64,000 bases of DNA from Elymus sibiricus (taxonomy: Eukaryota; Streptophyta; Magnoliopsida; Poales; Poaceae), in assembly GCA_039707655.1 (NCBI GenBank), contig CM077676.1, forward strand, positions 377,274,114 to 377,338,113, read 5' to 3'. The notes below the pieces were generated by a model. It was not told the origin of the DNA and searched no databases. It saw nothing but the letters and a program-made list of their open reading frames with translations. Shown here piece by piece: positions 24,733-35,869 of the stretch (its first letter is position 1; every line of letters starts with the position of its first letter). The position numbers and the translations under genes are program-made.

Positions 24733-25223
24733 TGTCAGTGTCAAAACCGGCAGACCTCGGGTTAGGGGGTCCCAAGCTGTGGATCATGGGTCAATGGTAA
24801 CAGAGACAAGGGAGACGATGTTTACCCAGTTTCGGGCCCTCTTGATGGAGGTAAAACCCTACGTCCTACTCTTGTTTATATTGATGGAGATGTATCGAGT
24901 ACAGAGTTGATCTACCTCGAGATCGTAATGTGTGTCTAACTCTAGGGCTAGGCGAATGATATTGCGTTGATCCCCCTCTACGGGCTAAACCCTATGGCAT
25001 ATATACACGCCAGGGAGGGTATCTAGGGTTACAAGGTCGGTAACTAGGAGTAAGGCGGTAGGAGAGATCTTGGAGTACACGTCAAGTCTTCGGTGGAGGC
25101 AGTCTTGATCACGCCTCCTATGTACAGCCATCAGAGTCCACCTTGACCACGCACGAGGGCCCATCGGCCCAACCGAAGAGACGGGCTGGCTAGGTTAGCA
25201 CCCCCTAATCCAGGACACCGTCA
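24733..25223 (-). repeat. 5' LTR of copy B
   Basis: It is 491 bp, the reverse-orientation partner of 19828-20318, with ends TGACGGTGTC and GACACTGACA on the minus strand. A TATA-like TATATA lies at 25000-25005. Confidence 0.9.
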
Positions 25224-25330
25224 CCAGGCAATTGGATCGTACTTCTAACGCGCTTCGGCATTTTCAACTTCACGCAATACATGAGCATGAGCCATGGATA
25301 TAGCACTATAGGTGGAATAGAATGCGGTGG

Positions 25331-26967
25331 TGATGTCTACTACGCAACTTTTATTCTTGTAGACGTTGTTGGGCCTCCAAGTGCAGAGTTTTGTAGGACA
25401 TTAGCAAATTTCCCTCAAGTGGATGACCTAAGGTTTATCAATCCGTGGGAGGTGTAGGATGAAGATGGTCTCTCTCGAACAACCCTGCAATCAAATACAA
25501 GAAATCTCGTGTGTCCCCAACACACCCAATACAATGGTAAATTGTATAGGTGCACTAGTTCGGCGAAGAGATGGTGATACAAGTGTAGTATGGATAGTAG
25601 ATATAGGTTTTTGTAATCTGAAATAATAAAAACAGCAAGGTAGCAAGTAACAAAAGTGAGAAAAACGGTATTGCAATGCTTGGAAACAAGGCCTAGGGTT
25701 CATACTTTCACTAGTGCAATCTCTCAACAATGCTAACATAATTGAATCATATAACAATCCCTCAATGTGCGATAAAGAATCACTCCAAAGTTCCTATTAG
25801 CGGAGAACATAAGAAGAAATTGTTGTAGGGTACGAAACCACCTCAAAGTTATCCTTTCCGATCAATCTATTGAGCCATCCATATAAGTGTCACAAACAGC
25901 CCTAGAGTTCGTACTAAAATAACACCATATGATACACATCAACCAACTCTAATGTCACCTAGATACTCCAATGTCACCACAAGTATCCGTGATTTGATTA
26001 TTCGATATGCATCAAACAACTTCAGATTCATAATATTCAATCCACACAAAGAACTTCAAAGAGTACCCCAAAGTTTCTATCCGAGAAAGAAGGACGAAAA
26101 CGTGTATCAACCCCTATGCCTAGATTACCCCAATGTCACCTCGGGAATCCGCAAGTTGATTACCAAAACATACATCAAGTGACTCAATAGAATACCCCAT
26201 TGTCACCATGGGTATCCACATGCAAGACATATATCAAGTGTTCTCAAATCCAAAATATTCAATCTGATAATAATGAAACCTCAAAGGGAAAGACTCAATT
26301 CATCACAAGAAGATAGAGAGGGAAGAAACACCATATGATCCAACTATATTAACAAAGCTCGCGATACATCAAGATCGTGCCAAATCAAGAACACGAGAGA
26401 GAGATCAAACACATAGCTACTTGTACGTACCCTCAGCCCCAAGGGTGAACTACTCCCTCCTCGTCATGGAGACCGCCGGGATGATGAAGATGGCCTCCGG
26501 TGATGATTTCCCCCTCTGGTAGGGTGCCGGAACGGAGCTCCAGATGAGTTTTCTTCGGTACAGAAGGCTGCGGCGGCGGAGTCGAAGTTCTAGGTTTATT
26601 TCAGGTTTTTTTTTTCTATTTATAGGATTTTTCAGCGTTGGAATCACGCAAAAAGGAGCTACGAGGGGCCCACAAGGCAACAGTACACGCCCCCCCATGC
26701 CACGCCGTGATACCTTGTGACCTCCTCGTGAGGCTTCTAGTCCTTCCACGAAGCTTCGGGGGTCTCTTTTGGTCCAAAAAAATCATCAAAAAGTTTCGTC
26801 CAGTTCCTGGAACTTTTATTTCTGCACAAAAAATAACACCACGGTAGTTCTGCTGAAAACAGCGTCAGTCCAGGTTAGTTCTAATCAAATCATACCAAAA
26901 CCATATAAAATTGATGTAAACATGGGATGAATACTTCATAAATTATAGATACGTTGGAGACGTATCA
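25331..26967 (-). repeat. Solo LTR of the E1 family
   Basis: This 1637 bp sequence matches the LTRs at 53567-55210 and 59354-60993 over its full length. It starts TGATGTCTACTACGCAAC and ends GACGTATCA, and is flanked by GGTGG at 25326-25330 and 26968-26972. No internal region is present, so it is a solo LTR left by recombination between two LTRs. A TATA-like CTATTTATA (minus-strand TATAAATAG) lies at 26616-26624. Confidence 0.93.
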
Positions 26968-27256
26968 GGTGGTAGAGATCAATAAAGGGAAGTCAAAAGG
27001 AAGAAAGTCGCGCATCAACTTGGCGGATCAACGGGCTATGGAGATGCCCATCAATCGATATCAATGCGAGGAGTAGGGATTGCCATGCAACGGACACTAC
27101 TGCAGGCGACTGCTAACGTGACACATGAATCAGAGACCCCTCGACCAAACTGTGTGCGATGCATGAATCGCAAATGGTATCGTAATAAAGCAGTCACCAA
27201 TAAGACAAACTGTGTGCGATGACGGAGACATCAAGCATGATTCAGATTAGAGTTGC

Positions 27257-27670
27257 GTGTGTGATACGTGGCATACAGTTGATCCATACAAACTATTTGC
27301 GATGAACCAGAACAACAGAAACGGTCAGCCAGTTCGAGGTGTGTGCGATATACGGCATACAGTTCACTCGGATGAACTGTTTGTGATCACCCAACACAAT
27401 AGAAACGGTCAGCCAGATCAAGGTGTGTGCGATATACGGCATACAGTTAACTCGGATGAACTGTTTGCGGTTACCAACATAGCAGCAATGGTCAGCCAGA
27501 TCAAGGTGTGTGCAATATACGGCATACAGTTCACTCGGATGAACTGTTTGCGATTACCCAACACAACAGAAACGGTCAGCTAGATCAAGGTGTGTGCGAT
27601 ACACGGCATACAGTTCACTCGGATGAACTGTTTGTGATAAGCCAAAACAACAGAAACGGTCCAACTTAAG
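27257..27670. repeat. CACTA-2 left subterminal array, five ~83 bp units
   Basis: Five consecutive copies of about 83 bp, each starting TGTGTGCGATATACGGCATA (with variations) and containing ACTCGGATGAACTGTTTG and AGAAACGGTCAGCC. The GTGTGCGAT core also occurs singly on both sides (27130-27250, 27675-27780). It is probably the element's own transposase-binding repeat. 27781-28003 has no clear feature beyond short AGCATACTCAAGCATAG repeats. Confidence 0.85.
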
Positions 27671-28003
27671 AAGATGTGTGTGATATGGGGGCAAACGGTT
27701 GCTAGTATAAAATTGTGTGGGAAGACCGAAAGTAACACAGACGATTCGCGCTAATAAGCTGTGTGTGATGTGGGGAGCAATCATATGTTGGTCTAAGAGA
27801 AGCATAAAATTCCATCAACCAAACTGATTGCATACTCACCCCACATCTAGACAAAAGTAAACATAGATATAAGCATACTCAGGCATAGATAATAAGCGTA
27901 CTCAAGCATAGTTCAACTATAGTTCAACCGATATTAAGCATACTCAAGCATAGTTATAATTAAGACACTACATAGCTAGGGTACTTCTGAACATAACCGT
28001 AGT

Positions 28004-29325
28004 TCAATCCCACATCTCATTTGCTGGCATGCCTGCGCGAACGTGAAGCTTCTCCAGGTACTCAGCGTACGCAGCGTGCGCCACCCTGCGAGAATACTTC
28101 TGCTTGAAGGAGCCAATGGCTCGTCCTCTTGCATGCGCCAGAACACTTTCATACGCGTCATGAATCCTATGGTTGCGGAATGGGCATCCAAAGCCCCTAT
28201 TCCAGGTCCTCACACGCCTGTTATGTTTTCCCGCATAAAGCTCTCTGAGCTTCTGCTTCATGAACCTCCTCTGGCCATCTTCATCCTCGCTGTCGACATC
28301 GTCAGATAGCACCTATATACATATAGTAAAAAAATGCATCGTCACTATATTTTATAATGTGAATTCAGCAGGCAGAGTTTATGAAACATAATATATCCTG
28401 TGACAGCGTGAACCCTAAATCATCAAGTGATCTTGATGAAAGAAATGCATAAATAGAGAGCACACAACTTAGTGCAACAAAATCAAGAGTCTAATTGGTT
28501 TGCTACCAACATTTGGCAAAATCAAAAGTTGCCAACACTTGGCAACCTTTTGAGAGATTGGCAATGAACATTGGTATGCAACCAATCTCTAGCAAGCATT
28601 TGGCAGTTGCCAAAATTTGACATGCCAATTTTTGGCATCAAACCAATTTACATGTCGACAAGTAGGATATTCAAAATCAATTCTCGAGATCTGGCTAAGA
28701 ATTATTAGCTTGAACACTAACCCTAGTCAGATTATTAACAAAAATCATTTGTACAGAACAAACAATAAATCATTATTAGCAGCAACACCAACCATAGTCA
28801 GATTATTAGCAAAAATCATTTGTACAGCGCAAACAATTAATCCCTAACCCTAGTCGGATTATTAGCATGATCATTTGTACATATCTCACTTATCAACAGC
28901 TAGCACTTATCATTTGTACCAATCAAACAATCAATACACTACACGGATCTAACGAATCTTACTCTTATTTCATGGATCGAGAGTTGAGAGAACAAAACCA
29001 TAGGATTTCTGTTCCAAAAAGGGGGAGGCATGACTAACCAGAGAATACCTAAGATATATTTGCCACAAAATGGGTATAGAAGACTAACCGGTTCTCCGTC
29101 GTCATCGGAGTGGTCGTCGGAGTCGTCGCCGAAGTCGCTGTGGACCTCCGACTGCGGTTGGGAAAGCACGACGGCGGCGGCGACGTCAAGGTCGCGCTTC
29201 TGCCCGCGCGAGACCTCGTCGGCGACGACGGTAACCTCCTTGCACAGCTGCACGCGGTGCTCAGGTGCTTCACCAGCCCCGGCGTCGCCACTCCCTCTGA
29301 TGGTGCGCTTCGGTGGCATCCTCAT
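28004..29325 (-). CDS. Two-exon gene with XS-type zinc-finger-like domain, carried by CACTA-2
   Basis: Exon 1 is 29325-29089 (79 codons, ATG start, donor GTTAGT) and exon 2 is 28312-28004 (102 codons plus stop, after TATATAG); the border is phase 0. The 181-residue product begins basic (MRMPPKRTIRG), has an acidic run (DFGDDSDDHSDDDGE, about residues 64-78) and a basic C-terminal half. Residues about 112-175 resemble the zf-XS domain of SGS3 and FDM proteins: GCPFRNH, then VLAHARG, then a His-Ala-rich helix ending AEYLEKL. One metal-binding Cys of the usual CPxC pair is Arg here, so zinc binding is doubtful. zf-XS proteins act in RNA silencing and RNA-directed DNA methylation. Whether this one does is unknown. 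Exons and frame look intact. The family call is moderate and based on pattern only. Confidence 0.5.
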
Positions 29326-30299
29326 ACACTTCAGACGGCGGTGACGACTTAGAAGAGAATGGCGTCGAGGATGCAGGCGGGGAGAGAGGATTGTGTGTGT
29401 AGCGAGAATGGGGGGTGCGGCCGCCTATTATAACCAGCGGCTCGGGCGCGCCATTAATATGGAGCAGTGGGAGCGTGGCGGGCGGCGGTCAAAGGGCTGG
29501 CTCGCGCTCCCGGTGAGCCTGCGCAGCAAACTGCTCGCATGCCACGCCTCCCGTCAGTTCACGAAGCTGCTTGCACGTCTCCCGGTGACACTGCACAGCG
29601 AACACGCCTCCCGTCAATTCACACGCCTGCTCGCACGCCTCCCCGTCTGCCTGCGCAGTGGACTGCTCGCATGCGTCCCGTCAACTCACCCCTGCTCACA
29701 CGACACGCGCAACGCGTGGCGGCACCTATATTGTTTTTCTATTTTTAGGATTAATTCTACCGCTTTATATTACTTAACCGAAGCATAGCACGTACATTGT
29801 TGGTCTAACGCCACAGTTTTAATAAATAAACCGTTTGCGATATTGTGTTCCAATTATTAATAATCTCCCATTTGTAAGGAGCTTATATCAAAACTTGTCT
29901 CGAATTTGACAAGAAAAACAATATCACAGTCTATTGGTGTCGATATGACACCACGACAAGTTTCATGAATTTCAACTAAGTTTTGGATTTACTGGAATTT
30001 AAAAATCAAGATTATCAATGTTTGAAATTTCTTGCCATTTCTTGCATGGGGACTAAAACATGCACCCAAGGACGTGACGGTACACTATCGCATGTGCATG
30101 TGGTTCAAGTTTGATTTTTACACATTAAATCCCTAGGAAATCAATCTATGAATAAAAACGTCTGAATGATCTTCAAAAAAAATTCAAATTTTAACACGGC
30201 ACTCCTTTGGTCACATGTTCACTGGAGAAAATGTTTGACATGATGCATGCCTCGAAGTGGTGATGGTGGTGCGGTGGGTGGGTCTGGCACACTAACGTG
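29326..30299. other. Upstream region of the zinc-finger-like gene
   Basis: 29393-29750 is GC-rich and contains three imperfect repeats of CTCCCGTCARTTCAC. 29750-30240 is AT-rich with no clear gene. The short frames seen here overlap in several frames and match nothing I know. Confidence 0.4.
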
Positions 30300-30749
30300 T
30301 CATGATCCTCCATGTGGGATTGACCAGTTTGTGAGGCAGGTGCCACATCAAAGTCGTGAATTGGTATTTAAAACATTAAACAACCCTTTCATACATATGT
30401 CTGGGCCACATGCATGCATTATATATATTGGTGGTCCTAGGACACTCACTCATGCGGTTATCAGCGATGCGCCCATTTGTTAGCCCGCGCAGGTTATCAC
30501 TTTGACCGACATCGAGAGGCATTGACCAACGGTGGATTCATCTTGCATGTGTTACGGTGTAGACCATGGTGAGATTCTGGACCAAAGTTCGGGCGTGTGC
30601 GTACACACATGAATCCCTCCCACTGGCTCAAAGTGAGGGGGACTACGCGTCGTGAACCTCTGTCTGGGGCGTTTCCGGCTTGCGAAGCATGTGCCACATC
30701 AAAGCAGTGCATTGGGTATTCAAACATCACACAATGCCTCTTTTTGGGC

Positions 30750-30752
<3 letters not shown>

Positions 30753-30784
<32 letters not shown>
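30753..30784. repeat. (AT)16 microsatellite
   Basis: A perfect AT dinucleotide run inside the second unit of the ~350 bp tandem repeat. Confidence 0.95.
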
Positions 30785-30787
<3 letters not shown>

Positions 30788-32055
30788 TGCGCATGCGGTG
30801 GTTGACCTAGGACACTCACTCGCGCGCTTATCGGCGACGCTTCCATCCGTGGGCCTGCGAGGTCCATCACTTTGACCTAAAGCGAGAGAGGTTAATTTGG
30901 CCAATGAGGATTCTTTTTGGTTTGTGTTACATTGAGTATATAGTACGCGTCGAAGAGGGGGAGGGGACCATCATATATAGTACGCGTCATGAACCTCGGT
31001 CCGTGTGGGGACTTTACGGTTTCCGAGGCACTGCCACATCAAAGTTGTGCATTATTGGGTATTCAAACATCAAACACCACCTCCATATACATAAGTTTGG
31101 CCCACATGCAAGTGGTGGTTGTCCTCTGGCACTCACTCACGCGGTTTATCGGCGATGCTTCCATCTGTGGGCCAGCTTGGTCCATCACTTTGACCGACAA
31201 CGGGAGAGGTTAATTTGACCTATGAGGGGATTAATTTTTGGTTTGTCTTAGTAGGTCATGCTGAGATTACATATATATAGTATAGTTTTGAGCGCATGTG
31301 TGCGCGCATGAATTAATCTCTCCCACAGGATGGAAGTGGGAGGGAGGGGCCAGCACACGACGCGTCGTGAACCTCCGTGTTGGGACTTTACGGTTTCTGA
31401 GGCAGGCGCCACATCAACGTTGTGCATTGGGTATTCAAACATCACACAAAACCTCCATACATATGTTTGGGACACATGCAGGCGGTGGTTGTCTTCGGAT
31501 AATCTCCCTTGCGTGGTTATCGGCGGCAAGCCCATTCCCGTGTGGTCGTCCATCACTTCGACCGGCAACGAGAGAGGTTAATTACCAAGGTGGATTTCTT
31601 ATTAGTTCGTTTTACGGTATAAGTAGGTCATGGTGAGATTCCAAACCAAAGTTTGATCGCACACGTACACATGCATGAATCCCTCTCATCGGCTCGAAGT
31701 GGTGGGGGGCGGCATGTATATCCGACTCGAAGGGGGGAGGGCGACATACTACGCGTCATGAACCCTCGCTTCGTGTGGGGACTTTCCGGTTCCAAAGCAC
31801 ATGGTGCCACATCAAAGTTGTGCATTGGGTATTCAAACACCACACAACACTTCCATATACATATGTTTGGGCCACATGTAGGTGGTGGTTCATTCGGGCA
31901 CTCCCTCACGTGGTTATCGACGGCAAGCCAATCTGTGGGGCCGCGTGGACGTCCATCACTTCGACCGACAATGAGAGAGGTTACCAAGGTTGATTCTTCT
32001 TGGTCCGTGTTACAGTAGGTCTCGGTGAGATGCCCTCGCACCTACTCGAAGTGTG

Positions 32056-32056
<1 letters not shown>

Positions 32057-32093
<37 letters not shown>
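32057..32093. repeat. (TG)n microsatellite
   Basis: A perfect TG dinucleotide run of about 18 repeats between the fifth and sixth copies of the ~350 bp tandem repeat. Confidence 0.95.
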
Positions 32094-32094
<1 letters not shown>

Positions 32095-32709
32095 GGGGGG
32101 AGGGGCACTACTTTGTATGCCCTGAACCTCCATGGGGTTGGGGAGGTTGCGAGGCATATGTGCCACATCAAAGTTGCGAATTGGGTATATAAATATCACA
32201 CCACACCCTTTTCATACATATAGTTGGGCCACCCGCAGGTGGTTCGTGGTCTCACCCATCTCGCGCCACAATCACATTTGTGGGCCGCACGGTCCACCTT
32301 GACCGGAAGCGAGAGGGGGGGGTTATGGATTCCTATAGGGTTTGTGTTACGGTAGGGTGAGATGCCAGACCTAGCTATTTGGGGGCATGCGTTCATAGCT
32401 AGCTAGGATTCCCCTCCCGCCGACACGAAGTGGGGGGGGGACGAGCAATATTGTAAGCTTTGTGAGACAGGTGCCACATCAAAGTTGTGGATTGGGTATT
32501 TGAACATCAAACCACCCTTTTCATGCATATATTTGGTCCACATGCAGGTGTGTTTGTGTTCTGACCCTTTCCCGCGTTTTTTTTGCCAAATTTATAAATA
32601 GCAGACGAGTCGGATGAAACAACTGTTTGCGATTGTATACGCAGCAGACACGGTTCCCCCGGACTACCCGTGTGCCACGCTCGTGCCCCTGTCACATCAG
32701 CACAGTCGA

Positions 32710-33125
32710 TTGGGCTCCACGAGACTTCCCTCGCAATCTCAAAAATATCTACCCGCCTGGAGGGTTTTTCTGTTTGATAGCACACGATTATCATGTTTGG
32801 GCCGTGTGCGATGTTTGTTGCTCCCACTCCGCTTCAATCCCTTCATCCAAATTTTCAGCAGCCCTGGAATTTTACTCCCGCCTGCATCCCTCGCAATCTC
32901 AAAAATATCTACCTTTACTCCCGCCTGCATCCCTCGCAATCTCAAAAATATCTACTCGCCGGGAGGGTTTTTCTGTCTGATAGCACACGATTATCATGTT
33001 TGGCCCGTGTGCGATGTTCGTTGCTCCCGCTCCGCTTAAAAATATCTACCCGCCTGGAGGGTTTTTCTGTTTGATAGCACACGATTATCACGTTTGGGCC
33101 GTGTGCGATGTTTGTTGCTCCTGCT
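32710..33125. repeat. Imperfect tandem repeat upstream of the B3-like gene
   Basis: A unit containing AAAAATATCTACCCGCCTGG, GGGTTTTTCTGT, ATAGCACACGATTATCA and GTGTGCGATGTTTGTTGCTCC occurs about three times (from about 32740, 32945 and 33040), with further partial copies of CCTCGCAATCTCAAAAAT between. The GTGTGCGAT core of the terminal arrays is included, so element-type repeats reach close to the gene start. Confidence 0.75.
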
Positions 33126-34182
33126 CCTCTTCAATCCCTTCATCCAAATTTTCAGTAGCCCCGGCACTTTACTCCCACCTAGAAAAAATTTCAGTAGCTG
33201 CGGCATTTCCTCAAACACCACCTTGGCCCCCCTCCACACACACACCCCAAAACCTCCGCTCACACACACACCACCCCTCCCTCGCTCGGAACGCTAGCTA
33301 GGTCGCCGCCGCCTCCTCCATCGTCAACCTCTGCCTGTCTGCCCGTGCAGGTTACCCACCGATCTTCATACCCTCGCCGCCCTGAGTTTCTTAGATGACG
33401 CCTGCGAAACGCCCCCTTTCCCACACATCCCCATCCCCATCCCCCACTCCAGAGCGTCACAGCCTAATCCCAGGTACGCTTCCCGGGGAGCTCGAGGAGC
33501 GAATGGCCCAAAAGAGGTTTATCGCGGCCTCTTCGACCGACCTCGGCGAGGTGTCCGCCGAGGCAGCCGAGGAAGATGACTGGCCGCAGGCTATCAATCA
33601 GTGGGCTAGAGTATGCTGGTATGTTGATGATGCCGGCTACGACATCGAGGTCCTCGACAGTGACGGCTTGACGCGGGCTATGTCATAGGTTAAGTGGCCC
33701 ACCCCCAACCCCTTGGGTTCAACCGCCGTCGATCTCATCGATTGCCCCGCCGCTGATCTCCTCTGGCTCGCTGTCAAGAATTTTCCATCCTTCATCGCCA
33801 TCGAGCCCCTTTTGTCATTTCTGAAGGACACGTTTAGCGACGCTGGCTTGGGATCCTCAGCTGCCAAGTTAGACCTCATCGACGGCAACCACGCGGAGGG
33901 CACCCTCTCCGGCTCTTCCAAGGGGAAAGAGCCCATCTGCAACATCAGGGAGGGCACCCTACAGTCGTGCTCTTCCAAGGGGAAGGAGCCCATCTGCGAC
34001 AACATGGAGCGCACCCAGAGTCCGTGCTCTTCCAATGGGAAGGAGGCCATCTGTGACAAGTGAGGAAACCCATGATTTGTTTTGCCGTGCCTCTTCAAAG
34101 GGGGAAACCCATGATTTGTTTTGTCGAGCCCCTTTTGTAGTGAGAATATGTCCAGTTTTAATTGCTATATTTGATTGTTTGC

Positions 34183-34630
34183 AGTATGCCTCGTTTATTT
34201 CAGTTATTCATAATGTAATGCTCTATATGTGCAACTATTTACTGTGCAGTACAATTTCATCAATACCAGTTCAACGACCATATTTGTTTCCCGTTAAGCC
34301 TAGTGTGGGTAATACGCCCCCTCTTTTTTTAAATGGTGATGTTCAATTGTACAATTTGATGTTTAAGCAGAAGCTACGTACTATGCAATTTCAACAGCAC
34401 CCCCATGATTGACTATATTTCTTGCCGTTAAGCCTGTTGTAGCGAGCATATGCCTCTTTTCATGGTTTTTGGTTGTTCGGTTGTTTGTAGTTAGCATATG
34501 CCCAGTTTCAATTGCTATCTTTGGTAGTTCTTAGTATGCCTTGTTTATTTCAGTTATTCACAATGTGATGTCCTATGTGTGCAAGTTTGAACTGTGCAGT
34601 TCAATTTCATCAATACCAGTTTCAACAATA
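34183..34630. repeat. Direct duplication inside intron 1 of the B3-like gene
   Basis: A segment of about 90 bp with GTTTATTTCAGTTATTCA, a CTRTRTGTGCAA core and TTTCATCAATACCAGTT occurs at about 34183-34272 and again at about 34536-34624, with AT-rich DNA between. Intron 1 (34060-34941) is otherwise featureless. Confidence 0.75.
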
Positions 34631-35004
34631 CCACTATGAATGACTATATTTGGTTGCTATTAAGCATGTTGTAGTTAACACTAACACCCCTTTCCATTTT
34701 TATTTTACAATAACTAGTCTGCTTATACCTACACAATATCAGTTTGAATGACTATATTTGGTTGTTTTTAATTGTTAGGCCTGTTGCAGTTAACACACCT
34801 TTTCACTTCTTGTTAGCTTAACTAGCGTGCTTATACCTGCACACTGAAGCTATCATTTGGAGATTATGTTGTCTACCATAGATATATTTGGTTGATGTTT
34901 AGCCTATTGTGCTTAACATGCCTTTCGATGTACTTACACAGGACAATATTGGGAACGACTGTTGTTTTCCATCGAGGTTAGTTTCATCCCATGGCTTATA
35001 TATA

Positions 35005-35094
35005 CTCCCTCCGCCCCATAATATAAGATGTTAATTCATCCAATATATGAGTATATTGGATGTAATAAGATCTTATATAATGGGACAGAGGGAG
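35005..35094. mobile_element. Stowaway-type MITE
   Basis: This 90 bp element begins CTCCCTCCGCCCCATAATAT and ends with the complement-like TATAATGGGACAGAGGGAG. It is preceded by TA (the usual Stowaway target) but followed by TG, so the right copy of the duplication is mutated. It sits in intron 2 of the B3-like gene. Confidence 0.85.
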
Positions 35095-35869
35095 TGTTGT
35101 ACTACATCATTGTGCAATTGTTGTTCAGCTTCTAATATGAACTTGGTGCTTGTAGGTACATATGTCGCTGGTAAAGATCCGCGCTTCGACCCTTTTTGCG
35201 TATGGGGCAATGAGATATTCATGAACCGGCATCAAGTGAGGAAACTGATAAAGATTGTTAGTAAAATGGGTCAAAAGATGGCAATTAAACTATTTGTTCA
35301 CACTTTATCCAAGACAACAGTGAACTGCAGGATGGTAAGTAAGAACTCTGTAGCCTTCTTTTTACTGCCCATAATGAGTTGTTAGATGACAATGTCTGAA
35401 TCTTTTTCCTTTGCAGTGGTTCCCAAAGCAGTTTACTCAAGATTACCTCTCAAACTATATGATTGGTGGACATGCAAAGGTTAAAGTATTTCTACCAGAC
35501 TACAATGACTATCTAGAAGTCCTCATGAAGACAGTGAAGGATGGGCGGTCGGCCATCACAAGGGGTTGGACTAGAGTCGTGCGTGCATTCGGCATGGAGG
35601 AGGGCACAATATGGGATTCCGCTTCACCTTGTTCAGCAACCAGAATGTCTTTCGCCTCTTTCTTCACCGTCTTTAATACAAGTATACAACCCTTGTTCAT
35701 CATTCTTTATTTGGTGCTTATGTAATTCTTGAACATATGTACCTGTGAATCGAATAATGCATTGGTTGTTGAACTTGATGGATATGAATAAAGTTATTGC
35801 CTACTTTCAAATTCAAATTATGTACAATTTTGAATTGCAGCGATTAAATTAGGGAGAGAATACGCTCCA

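Larger units (their letters stand above)
20319..25223 (-). mobile_element. Gag-pro-only gypsy-type retrotransposon, copy B, 3' truncated
   Basis: Copy B reads on the minus strand: 5' LTR 25223-24733, gag ORFs, protease, then 1.2 kb of sequence matching 14953-15682, cut off at 20319 against the LTR of copy A. The antisense ORF and 3' LTR are absent. CAAAG at 20319-20323 directly after A's LTR could be the surviving half of a target duplication made when A inserted into B; the other half would have been deleted. The right flank of B (CCAGG) has no partner on the left. Confidence 0.8.
30300..32560. repeat. Seven-copy ~350 bp tandem repeat
   Basis: The marker GCCACATCAAAG (or one-base variants) recurs at 30342, 30693, 31033, 31408, 31806, 32162 and 32473, giving spacings of 311-398 bases. 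Around each marker the same order is seen: GTGAGGCAGG, the marker, TTGGGTATTCAAACATCA, CATACATATGTTTGGGCC, and TCACTTTGACCGAC. Copies differ by many substitutions and indels. The repeat lies between the two divergent genes. Open frames in it are not conserved between copies, so it is not coding. Confidence 0.88.
33395..35676 (+). pseudogene. Four-exon gene with C-terminal B3-like DNA-binding domain, carried by CACTA-2
   Basis: The model is exon 1 33395-34059, exon 2 34942-34976, exon 3 35156-35334 and exon 4 35417-35676. All donors are GT and all acceptors AG, and the phases fit (2, 1 and 0 at the three borders). A CA/CT-rich leader precedes the ATG. The product is about 379 residues. Residues 1-220 have no family I know, but nucleotides 33895-34058 encode three imperfect repeats around SSKGKEPICD. 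Exons 3-4 encode a B3-like domain: DPRFDPF, KTTVNCRMWFPKQFTQDYL, VKDGRSAITRGW, EGTIW, ending FRLFLHRL. B3 proteins bind DNA in plant transcription control. Codon 98 is TAG (33686-33688) and one base is missing near 35614, so this copy is broken. Some B3-like features fit better than others; a reverse search would decide. Confidence 0.58.

Noticed and set aside
27257..27670. Regular ~83 bp array resembling a CRISPR-like repeat
   Set aside because: There are no unique spacers; whole units repeat, as in CACTA subterminal arrays, and the sequence is plant-type.
30300..32560. Possible gene family in the ~350 bp repeat
   Set aside because: Open frames are not conserved between copies and the (AT)n and (TG)n runs create artificial ORFs.
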